Source: Kryptolebias marmoratus (taxonomy: Eukaryota; Chordata; Actinopteri; Cyprinodontiformes; Rivulidae). From it: a stretch of 64,000 bases of DNA. Positions 1 through 11,400 of this stretch are shown here, one piece after another; position 1 is the stretch's first letter; every line of letters begins with the position of its first letter. A model generated the notes under the pieces. It did no database searches. It was not told the DNA's origin and saw only the letters and a list, made by a program, of their open reading frames with translations. The position numbers and the translations under genes were made by a program. The stretch is taken from the NCBI RefSeq assembly GCF_001649575.2, contig NC_051431.1:1653352-1717351 (forward strand), given 5' to 3'.

Positions 1-58
1 TGCACACAGTTGCAGCGCCTCCTACAGGAAACTGGTGGAGCTACGCAGAGAACCACGC
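1..58. repeat. Edge of a repeat shared with 49.6 kb
   Basis: The first 58 bases are identical, by eye, to 49631-49688, part of the inverted-ended element at 48913-49787. Identity stops at base 59, so this is a truncated or rearranged copy whose remainder lies left of the window. Confidence 0.7.
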
Positions 59-429
59 AGGGAGAGGGATGGAGTGGGACCTGCAGAGAACAGTCTGTTC
101 CTTCAGATGGATGTGACGGATGACGGAGGCAGGGTGTGTGAGGAGCTGTCAGTCACTGCAGCGCCGAGGCCGACCGGCGCTGCTTTCATTCAAGGGAAGG
201 ACGAAAAGACGACGACTTGATGGACATTTTTATTCTGCTGTCCAAGAAACAAACAGTTCGCAAATGTTTAAAGCAGATTTAATAACCGAGGAATTATAAA
301 TGAGGTTTGAGATATTAGTTAATGCTTTCTTAGCGATATCCTGCAATTTAAACTCTATAATAATCTACATTTATCTCAATGACAATCAGTCAATTCACTT
401 TATTTTGGTAAATTATCAACATTAAACAC
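59..429. other. Intergenic, nothing recognised
   Basis: No conserved coding sequence, RNA gene or repeat was recognised. The sequence becomes AT-rich from about 230. Confidence 0.4.
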
Positions 430-925
430 AAGAAATAAAAAATACAATAAACAAACCCATAATTTACCAAAAAAGGAATGGGCTGAAGCCAAAGCTTATT
501 CTTGCCTAACAACCTATCAAGATATCTTCACAATACCTATATATATCTAACTAACAGCGTAAGATTTTATCAATTTACATTTTAAAGCTCTTTTAAAACT
601 CACAAAAAAGAACATAATTTAAAATCATCATTCAGGTCATTCCATAGTGTCACACCTGGACTTTACCCGACTTTTCTCTTCTGCACATTCAAATATAAAC
701 AAACCTCGCAAATTATATTTCTTCTGTCTTAATTTAAATAATTTCTGAATACAGGAAGGAAGTCTTTTGTTCAGTGCTTTATGCATTATTTCCAATATTT
801 TTATATTTCCAATATCTTTAAATTTTAATGTATTACCTTGAATAAAGAGTTTATCAGTTGGTTCACAATATCCCACCTTATTAATAAGCCGTATAGCTTT
901 TTTTTTGCAACTTAACTAAAATATC
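430..925 (-). mobile_element. Non-LTR retrotransposon 3' fragment (reverse transcriptase C-terminal region)
   Basis: On the minus strand an open stretch (637-876, extending upstream to about 920) reads KKKAIRLINKVGYCEPTDKL then FIQGNTLKFKDI and KYNLRGLFIF. I recognise this as the C-terminal region downstream of the reverse transcriptase domain in abundant fish LINE proteins (inferred; clade not assigned). It is truncated on both sides and has no catalytic motif, so it is a dead copy. Confidence 0.6.
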
Positions 926-2158
926 AATGGTTTTTTTAGTTGCATTTCCCCAAATTTCCAAGCAAATAAGACAAATATGGCATAACCAAAGAAAATATAT
1001 AATATGCAAGCCTTTAATGACAACAAATTCTAAAGGGTAGTAAATTAGTTGGTGGTTGATATTGAATATAACAATAACTGCTGACTGAAATAAACATATT
1101 TAACAGCACTTAGAAGAAGTTACAGATGAGCGTTCACCCTTAAAAACCTAAATAATGGCCTCCAGTCGGCTGCTGCATCTCTGCTCTCTGACTTGGTAAT
1201 TGATTAAGTATGCACAGCACGGCTGATTGATGAGCTTTAAAAAGTGGCCGAAATCCAGCTTCTGTGTGGAAGCAGCCGAGCTGGTTGTTGTGAGTCATTC
1301 TCAGCCAGTCTGGGGTTGTTTTTGCACTTTGAAGGCATTTTCTGACGCAGGTAAAGTTAAATTAAACCATTTTTATTTAACAGGAACCTTTCTGCAAAGT
1401 GACTTAAATAAACAACATTCAGTCTTCTTTTACTGCAAGTCAGGATAATTAAAAGCCTCATCAAAGTGATTAAATATGGATGTTGATGTTTGGCAGCATT
1501 ATTAGCCTCACAACTAAACAGTATGTGAGAATATATCTTTATATTTTACACAGAATGTTGCAGACAGATGAACATCTGCAGCTGATTAACACAAATCATA
1601 CCCAGAATTCAGCAACAGGTTATTTTTGTCTCATTTTAATCTCTGAAAACGACTTAAAGAACTTAAACTGGTTTATACTGTTTGTCATTTATTTGTCCAT
1701 CTTTTTCCATAAACTAACTAACTGCAATGTGTCGCAGGTAATAAGCGGCCATGTTGCCACGTTGTGCAAACCTGCACAAGAATGTGTCTGCTTCTGCTGA
1801 AAACTTTAAACGTTAAAGTGTTTTTTTTTATATCCCTGATCTGGCAGATCTCCTGAGGGATTATTGCATTTTAAAGCTGCTGAAAACCTGCGAGGGTTTT
1901 ATTCGAGTATGCAGATGTTGCAGCAGGACTCCGGTCCCTGTTGGGCTCCGAAAGGTGGATTCATCTTAAAGTTGAGTTTGTTGACAAAAGGAAAAGCTGT
2001 GGGTGGTGCTCTGTGTCGGTAATCACTGATCCCGGCTCTGCAGCATCTCCTCCTGGTGGTGCCTGGCTGTTCAGATGCTGATGTTGGTGCAGCTTGTGTG
2101 AAGGTGGCCCTGAGCCAGGCTCCGCCCCCTTCTGTCTCCACTCTCCCTGCCTTTCAGC
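926..2158. other. AT-rich intergenic DNA upstream of eml2
   Basis: No gene recognised. Several short open frames (for example 1480-1800) lack similarity to anything I know and have no splice context. Confidence 0.4.
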
Positions 2159-2451
2159 TAATGAGACAGGGGGAGGAGGAGGGGGGAGGCAAAGAGGATG
2201 AAAAGATGAGAGGGAAGGGGGGAGGGATAAAGGAGGAAGTGGAGCTGGAGGAGGGAGTGGTTCAGCGGGAGAGGAGGTGATGTGTGTGTGTTTGTAGGGA
2301 AGGGAGTGTGTGATCCAGATGGAGGTGGGAGGGGGCGTAGAAGGAATCTAGTTGGAGAAAGTGGACATCCTGACTGAGCGACTGTTTGCTCTGTGGACAG
2401 CCTGACCTCTTGATTGACAGGAGGAGTGACCGGACAATCAGAGCGGGACAA
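2159..2451 (+). promoter_or_regulatory. eml2: Probable promoter and 5' UTR of the long eml2 form
   Basis: A purine-rich (GGAGG/GAGAGG) and moderately G-rich tract at 2159-2340 lies just upstream of the proposed first coding exon. An in-frame TGA at 2371-2373 precedes the ATG at 2452, and no other ATG follows in that frame. No clear TATA box is seen and the transcription start cannot be placed. This is inferred from position and composition only. Confidence 0.4.
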
Positions 2452-2458
2452 ATGGCAG
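2452..2458 (+). CDS. eml2: eml2 exon 1 (start ATG, 7 coding nt)
   Basis: ATGGCAG is followed by a good donor (GTAGGG). It leaves one base, G, which joins the AT at the start of exon 2 to make a GAT codon, so the protein begins M-A-D-D-T-V-S-A. That is a plausible EML N-terminus, because EML1 and EML4 carry a DD/SA-rich stretch before the coiled coil. An upstream in-frame stop supports the start. The choice is inferred from phase and splice signal; another first exon farther upstream is possible. Confidence 0.55.
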
Positions 2459-5400
2459 GTAGGGAAGACGAGCTCCACCTTCATCATCACTTCACCGCTG
2501 CATGAATGAATATTTCAGCATCCTTTCAGCAACCTCCCATTGTTCATCTGTCTGCCTTCACCCAGCCACACGTCTCCCCTCCGTCTCCTCTCCGTCTCCC
2601 CTCCGTCTCCCCTCTGTCTCCCCTCCGTCTCCCCTCTGTCTCCCCTCCGTCTCCTCTCCGTCTCCCCTCCGTCTCCCCTCTGTCTCCCCTCCGTCTCCCC
2701 TCTGTCTCCCCTCCGTCTCCTCTCCTCCTCCTTTGTTCTTCAGTTTATTTCTGTTTCCTGATGTCTGAATCAGCCTCACATCAGCTGACTTTGGCTTTAC
2801 AGTAACATTTGTCTGCGCTGGCACAGAAAAGGAAGTTCGAATATCAAGTAGGTGTGACCTCAGGCTGAGTAACATAATGCCACAGTGACAGTGTGAGTGT
2901 GTATTTTATGGTAATCCAAGGACGAAAATGAAAAGTGCCGTACCTCTGAAACAGATGGACATGAAGGTGAACCCTGCTGGTCTTTGGTTACTCTTTTTCC
3001 TTCTTAAATATTCAGCTTTCTGCTTTTTATTTAACATTCAACAGCTCATAATGGCAGAAATTACTCTTTAGAATAGAAATAATTAGCATAAAAGCTGTTT
3101 AAAAAGCTGAGCAAAGAGTATTTAACATTCCAGCAACCTTAAAGAATCAGATGACCAGAATAAGGAGGTTTTGTTTCGGTAACAATAAGCCTCAGTTCAG
3201 CGAGCGCCTGTGTTAAAAAATAGGACACCAAAATCAGTAATATTTACATTTAATGATAAATTACATCTATAAGATCTTTGCAGACACTCTAACAGGATAT
3301 ATTATGATGTAAAAGTGATGGTGACAACATGTAAGACCGAAGTAGATCTGAATTTATAGAAACAAAACCTTCACTTTTAGGCTGAATTAATTATGTTTTT
3401 TTTGTGTCACACTCCTTCACATGTAGCAGGCATCCAGTTTTAGGAACTTGTGGATATCTTGCACTATTTTATTGTCTGATAAGTTGTTTATTATTGTTAT
3501 TTATTCTGTCTGAAAGAGCTGCACCACATTATTCACACTTTTAGCCGGCACCAACTCAAAGTTTGAGGGAGGTGGTGTCTCAGATTTAGACTTTATTTTT
3601 AACAGAAATAAAATTACAACCAACAAACACTAAACGCATCATCTTATTACTGAGAGACATGTTGATTTTAAGTCCTTTTTATGAAAATGAGGTGCAGCTT
3701 CTCCATTTACTCCACGGATCAGATGCTTTTTGTACAAGACGGTGTAAAAAGGTGTGAAGTAACAAACAATAAATGAACATAATAATATGTTCAACTCGTC
3801 TCTAAAAGATTTAGATTCAGCCACTTTGACATAAATGTTTCAGAACGGTTCAGAAACCTGAAGTTTAGCATCGATCTTTGCTGTGATTGGAGGAGAGTTT
3901 ACTGTTATCACCTGGTAGCATTTAGCTGTTTTGCTTGAAGGTTAGAGCTGCAGGGTGAGTCTGAATCTTCACATCGACCAGGAGACCGGACAACTTTCAA
4001 ATTATGGGACTTTTTTCTGCAGGTTAAAGGTGAATCTAGCTAACAACACCTTCATGTCTTGTAATTTCACATGACATCAGATAATTTGAGGCTTTTTGAA
4101 TGCGAGGCTGATGGACGATGCCCCTCATTGGCTTCACATCTCAAGCCTGCTGGCCGTGGTCTTTTTGTGCAATCTGTGGTCCAAAGTGCCAACGTTCGAG
4201 AGCTGTTAGCGTGCCTGGTGACCTATTAACTTTGACGAGTTCATATCAGAACATTTGCACATTTTTAAAAGATTACGATTAGGCTCAAAGCTGAGTTCCC
4301 ACAGTGAGTTCATCTCATGCTCTGAAGATGCAGCTCCTGTAAACGTTCCTCTTTGCAAACAAATTCTGCTTGGCATTATTTACCACACGTCTGAGGTATT
4401 CTTTGTGTGCTCTGTGGTGTTTCGGGTTTAATTACTTAAAAGGCACTCAAATAAAACCAGTAGCCTCAGACGTGTGACAGTAAAGTTAATGTTTAGATCA
4501 ACATAATCACTGCAGCAATCAGCTCAAAATTAATTATTATTCTCTGACTCCCACCAACCTTCTGTCCTCTCCTGCTTTATTCACTAAAATTAGTTTTCTC
4601 ACTTTGCTGAAATTGATTTAACCTTTTTATCTCATCGCACTGGAATATTTCCATTCATTTCCTGCATCATCTGTCACAAACTGCAGTACTGGTCAGTTTC
4701 CAGTTGGTTCGTTGACTGGAAATAATGTTTTAAACCGGAATAAAAAGCTTTTATGAACTGGTGGAGTTTTAAAGAGTGAGATCTGCCCGACCTGGCCTTC
4801 CTGATAAAGAAGAGAAAGGCTGATCCAAACTAAAGATAATCAACAGGATCCTGCTGGTTTCATTTCTGCCATGCAAATCCCCCCGACGCTGATCATTTTA
4901 TGTAAACCAGCAGCTTGATTTTCCTGCCTTCATTTGACTGTGAAATGTACTACAGTAAAGGTAACAGTACTTCATGTGTCCGTGGGCTCGGTCTTCATGC
5001 TCACGTTTATCGGTCCGAGGCTTCTTCTTCAAGTCTGACGTTTAAGTCAAAGTGTCCATGACTTTAAAATAAATAACACTTTTGATAAAGTCTGAGTGCA
5101 GTTCTAAGTAAGTGATGCAAAATGTTTTTTTAAAAGAGAAAACTATAATATTTTCCATCTGTCTGTCTGCGTATAAATTTATTTTTTAAACACAACTTTA
5201 TTAGTTTGTTAAAACAGGTGACTTCTGCTGACAAAATAAACTTTTGTCTTTTCATAAACATTTCTGAGGCGTGAAACTGATGGTTGCCCAAATTATGAAT
5301 TATCATCATGTATATGTTTTTATGTTTTTCCACATTTAAACACTGAACTTCACTAAATTAAAAAGGTTCTAAATTCAGAGATTTTTACAAAAAATGTATT

Positions 5401-8400
5401 AAAATTCAAAGAAAATTAAGCTGGATTTGAAGCAAAAACACCTCAGATTTGTCTGTAAACATTCAATTTTTCTTTCAGTATAAAAAACAAACAAATAATG
5501 GTCATGATGGTTGCATTCATTCTTTAGATTTATCCAATTGAAATATTTAAAAATCAAGCGCCCGTCTTTAATCTCAACACATTTTAGAAGTTTTTAAAAA
5601 CGCTTAAACTCGTTAATGAATCAGTTTCTGTCAGATTCACAGCTGTTTAAACTTTGACTCTCGTCATTTCGTTCGCTGTGATGTTTTATTGGATTTAAAA
5701 CTTGTTTTTGGGTCTTTTCAGGCTGTAATCTGCTGATTTGGGTCAGATGAATAATCTGCAGCGGGCCGTTTGCCTTTTCTAAATTGGCTTGTGTTCAACA
5801 CAGCGAGGAAGAGGAGGAGGAGGAGGGTGGACAATTAAACTGATGGAGTTTCAGACGATGTTGGTGTCAGCAGCTCCAAGAAATACAGTTAGAAAAAAAC
5901 AACATTGCATTAATAAATACATGTCTAGTGATTAAAGATCCCAAAGGACTTTGATGTTTCAAGTTAAATACTAATAATATATGAATATTCAGCAATAAGT
6001 TATAAATATGTTAGTTAATCTTAAAATAATCCATTTAAATATCTCTAACTATGAATAAAAGTATTATAGTAAAGTCAAAGTACCAGGTTATCTTTTCATT
6101 GTGGTTGTTGCTTTACTATTCCCTTTTATTTATTTAGTGAAGTGTTTTTTGCAAGTTTTGTTTGTTTTAAAGGTGTAAAATATATAAATTTAATAGTTAT
6201 ACACAAGAAGCACAATGTGGGGGAGAGAAGCTCGGGAGTTTGTGTCAAATGAAGGAAATTAATATAATAAAACCCAGCCTGGATCATGTTTACTCTGCAA
6301 GCAGAAGAACAAACAGAAAGCCTAATCTTCTTATCTAAAAAAAGACTTAAAAACATGAACAAAGTGTGTCTGGAAAAAGGAAACTACAGGTGCAAAAAAA
6401 GGACTGAGTACCCCAAACTGACTTAGTTCTTCAGCCTGAACATGTTCAGAACATCTTCAACTCACCTGAACTCATCATCATCATCATCATCATCGTCATC
6501 CTGGACTCACCTGAACTGTTTCATGGTCGTCTTCAACTCGTCTCCAGAGCTCTGAGCTGCATTTCTACACCTTTCCTAAAAACCACGCCGATGATAAAAA
6601 AGAGTCAATAAAACAAACTGGTCCAGAATTTTCCTGCTGTTTGAAGTTGCCAACTAGTCCCCAGCAGTCCCAGTTCTCTGAAATTCAGATTAATGTTGAT
6701 CTTGAGGTAGAAAGCAAGGTAACTGGGCATCATTCACTTACGGCTGGAGCTCACTTTGCAATCATCTCCTGAAGAAAACAGAGACAACTAATCCTTCCCC
6801 CTTTTTGATTATCTCTGAAGCTTTAGGTTCTGTTCCTGATCTTTTGTGACGCTCTGAGCTGAAACTCCGTCCCCTCTCCTGTGCAGATGACACGGTGTCA
6901 GCCAGCAGTAACATGGACATGGAGGACAGAGTTTCCCACCTGGAGCAGAGGCTGCAGCTGCAGGAGGACGAGATCCAGCTGCTGAAGGCGGCTCTGGCCG
7001 ATGCTCTGCGTCGCCTTGGTCACTGCGAGGAGCAGAACCAGGGGATCCAACCAGCAGGCGCTCACGCTGGGAGGAGGCCTGTGGCTGCTGCAGCGTCTAC
7101 ACCTCCGACCAAAGGTGAAGAACTTCACCCTTTAACTCTCTTTCTCTGCACTTCTGTTGAACCGCGATGAGAAATGCTACAGTGTGTTCAAAAAATTATT
7201 TAACTTAAAGACTATCACCTTATACATCCTAATTGTGTGGTTTAAAGAAGTATATATATATATATATATATATATATTATGAAAATAGTAATAAATTACC
7301 AAGAATGTACTTTAAAAGGATTTAAAAAGCCACATAAATACAATATATTGTTATTTCAGGCTCTGTCTTCTCTCCTCATATCTGTGTTTATATATTTCTG
7401 GTAAAAAGACAATAAAAACTGAACATTGCTTAGAACCACAGGATGCTCTTCAGTTTGATGCTGATTGTCTTTAAAACTCATTTTCTCACAGTACAGCAAC
7501 AAATGATAAATTACTCAAGCCTAAAATGATGCATCCTAATTTCTCAAACTATAAATAAACTATGAATAGTACTCTTGAGAAGTTAAAGTATCAGGTCTGC
7601 TTGTAATCTTATCTTCTTCAGCTGATTAACTTCAGTCAAATTTCTCTCATTCTCGTGTTCAGCGCCCCCACAAGGAGCCATGAAGAACTGACAACAGGAG
7701 AGCTGAAATGTGTTTATTATTATTACAGTTTGGTTTCAAACTAAGAAAAGTGACCAGAAAGAATCAGACTTATGACTCTATTTTAAGTTGATGTTTGTTT
7801 AAGAGTCTTAAAGTAAATCAGAATGAGATGGGTGTGGAAACAACAAAGGTTTAACGATGAACGGAGTATTATGTCAAACAGTAAATCTTTCTGGTTTGTT
7901 TTCTCTCAGTTCGGCAGCTCCTGCAGGCTCTTCCCTCTAGACCTCTGAGTAACGGCTACGTTCAACAGAAACGCCTCCTTTCCTCTCCTTCATCTCCAAA
8001 GAAGGAGGTGCTACAATCCATTAAAAGGTAGGATTAGAAATGAATTACTGCCTAAACTGAATGATTTATTTTAGTCCAGAGTTTACAGTACACAAAGTAG
8101 GAAAAAGATAATATTCATTTATGCATTTTTATCAATCTTGTGCCTTTTGTTAGTTGTTTATCTGTTGAAAAGTACTTTATGTATTTTGCACCATCAACCT
8201 GCTGGAGAGTCAGTCTGTGTGGCTAAAATCTGACACATTTACACGATGTTCTCATATTCTGCTGTAGTTTAGCCTCGAAGCAACAGATCTTTGCTTTGAC
8301 TCAGTTCATATAAACCAGATGTAATAATGTGATTTCTTTGTTTGTTTCTAATCATTTTATTTGGTATCCAAACCAGACTATTTTAAAGTTGTAGTTGTTT

Positions 8401-11400
8401 TTTATCCTAATAAAACTGGCAGCAGATTTCAAACTGCAGCTCTTAAAGGCACAGAATAATAAATCACATTTTTAAGCTTTGATGTTGATGATAAACGGAG
8501 CTCTGTGAACGTTTCCCCCCTTCAGGAAGAGCATGTCGACAGAGCGACTGACTCTGGTCAGGAGAGAGATGGCAGCCGAGAGTCGGAGCCGAACCACCTC
8601 CTCCAGCAGCTCCTCTGGTGGGAAAAGGTAACGGCTGAAGTACGGTGGCTGACGGGTGCAAACGTGCAGCAAACAGCTAAACGTGCCGCAAACAGCTAAA
8701 CGTGCCGCAAACAGCTAAACGTGCCGCAAACAGCTAAACGTGCCGCAAACAGCTAAACGTGCCGCAAACAGCTAAATGTGCCGCAAACAGCTAAACGTGC
8801 TGCAGACAGCTAAACGTGCTGCAAACGACTGAATGTGCTGCAAACAGCTAAACGTGCTGCAAACAGCTAAATGTGCTGTCAACACACGAATGCTGCCAAT
8901 TTCAAAACACACAAACAGAAAAAACGCTGCCGTTACAGAAAAGTTAATGTTGAATTGTTTCACTAGACAAATAAGGCACCTAATTTTAAAGCTTTTTATT
9001 TGTTTTGAAAGAAATGTCTTCCCTGTCTTTGGACCAAGTGATGAAAAATTAATGTTGAATTGTTTCACGAGGTGTCTTATTACTCCTGTCCAATGAAAGA
9101 ATTCAACATTAATTTTTCATCACCTGATTTGAAGACATGGAAGCTATTGAGGAAAAAACCATGAATTAGTGCAGCTGTCGGCCACATTACTCCATCCAGG
9201 TTTTTAAATCACAAAGTTTTGAGTCCAATTTTATCCTGATGAACACTGAATTAGGTTTATTTTACAGCCAAATGAATATATTTTAGTTACAACAGCGGCA
9301 AATAAATGTTTTTCACATCATCTGTCTGTATTTTAATAATTTGCCTAAAATAATTTTTACAGTATCTCCTTTTAAAATAAAATCTTTAGTATTTTTATTT
9401 AAGAAAAACATTGAAACCTTTCCTTTTCCCCCTCCTCTCCTCTCTTTCGGCTGATGGATCAAATTTCCAGCAGTTCTTAGTAACCAGGGGGTGTGGTTTC
9501 TGGGTGGTGTGGGCGTGGCTCCAGTTGGAAGCTGTCTTCTGATTGGCTGACATGGTGAGCTTAAAGTTGGCTGGGCGAAGGAGGAAGTTGTTGTGTTGCT
9601 GTGGTTGTTGAACAGGACAGAAGCCTCTCTGACTGCTGCTGACTCTCTAACGGAAACCTGGCAGACATGAAGCGATCCTCCAGGTAAACATCACCTTTAT
9701 GACAGAAGCAGGGCTGTGGAGAAGGTTTATTTACTGATGCATCACTCAGATATTTGTGTAGCTTCAGTCTGATGTTAATCAGCTGTAATATCTTTAAAAA
9801 CAAAAGACAGATTTTTGCTTCCAGCTGTTGTTTGATCAGTGTTTGACTGGACTGCTGTTTGCTCAGTGAGGTCCGGCTTGGTTCTCTGCTGAAACACTTT
9901 CAGTTTAAACCTCCTGAAGTTAAGCACACAGTTTTAGTTGCTCACAACAGCCTGAGGAAGTAGCTTCATGAAACTGTTGTCACGCAAACGGCTCGATGCA
10001 GCTGGTTTCTGCGGCTGCAGGGAGGGGCGGCGTGCTGACATGAATAAAACAAGCAGGAGTCTGTTGGCATCAGGTGGCTCAAAATAACTAATTAAATCAT
10101 GTCTTAATTAGTTTGCAGGTGAAAGACTGGAATCTGACTTTGTGTTTTATTAGTTGTTGCAGCTTTAATGTTTATTATAAAACACACAAACAGTTGAGGC
10201 ATAGATAAAAGTGGCAGAAAATTAGTCATTTTATGTTGGGATCCTATCAGTTAACTAATAATTCTGACGGATGCTGTTGACAGAAAAGAAAGGTTTCTCA
10301 TTCGTTGTTCTTACGCCTGAATCCTACAACCGACGGTGGTTTTATTTGCATGAACTGCCTCTGATTATTCTGATTAATAATCAACAGAAACTCTGCACGG
10401 CGCCTAAAGGCTGAAGCTGTACGGGACAGATGTCGAAGTTATTGATGCCGATAGCTTCGATTGGACTTCCTGATTAACATGCAGCAGATGTGTTTTTGGA
10501 TTGATTAAAGGGAAACATTTTGCACTACTAGAAGTTAGTTAAACATAGCTTTAATTTAGTGCAAAACCTGATCTGAGATTTCCTTATTTCAAATAAAAAG
10601 AAAACACTGCCATACACTTATATAGATGAGTGATAAAATAAAAAACTGTCTGCATCATCTGATTCTACATTCTCAGAGGAAACGAGTCTTCTGCAACATA
10701 AAAGTCTGATTGTATAATTTGCATCAGCTGAGGGAAAATGTGAAGAAATATTTGTACATTTAAGTTTGCAGCAGCACTTCCTGTAAATCCTAATGGATCA
10801 GCAAATGGATGCAGATTTGAGCGCTCCCACAGATCCCACAGTTCAGGGGGCCTCAGCCCATTAGTGATTCTGCAGAATCTCTTTCCTCCTCGTTTGTTTC
10901 GCAGCAGTTTGTCCCACGTGATTGTTGAGTCCTTTTAAAACAGCGACAGGGATCCTCACGCTTTCATTTTGATTTACGTGACTTCAGTAAAACCTTCTTT
11001 CACTCATGTTTCATGGAAATCATCTCGCTGGTTGAAAGAGAAGTTCACTAAAAAGCAGCAGCTCCACATCCTTCCAGGACTGTAAGGGGCTGTTCACACC
11101 TGGTTTTCAGTGCATCTTCAGCTAACTACAAGCCTGAACCCTTCTGTCCTGCATAGGAGCCTTAAAAAGGACGAAGAGTTTGTGTCTTTTGAAGGAGACG
11201 AGGGCATCAGTGATTGGCTGGATTCTGTTGGAAACAGAAACAAAATATTGATAAAGGAAAAAGTTTGTGGTCTTTCCTAATGGAAGTTATCATTAATAAT
11301 GAATGAATAAAAGTAAAACAACTTGAGCAGATTTTCTGGGACTCTGAAAGAGAGAAAACACTGACCTGAACAATTAACCATCTAAAGAAAAGAAAGGTTT

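Noticed and set aside
8663..8879. CRISPR-like array
   Set aside because: The 19-bp units are directly head to tail with no spacers, in an intron of a vertebrate gene; it is a minisatellite.
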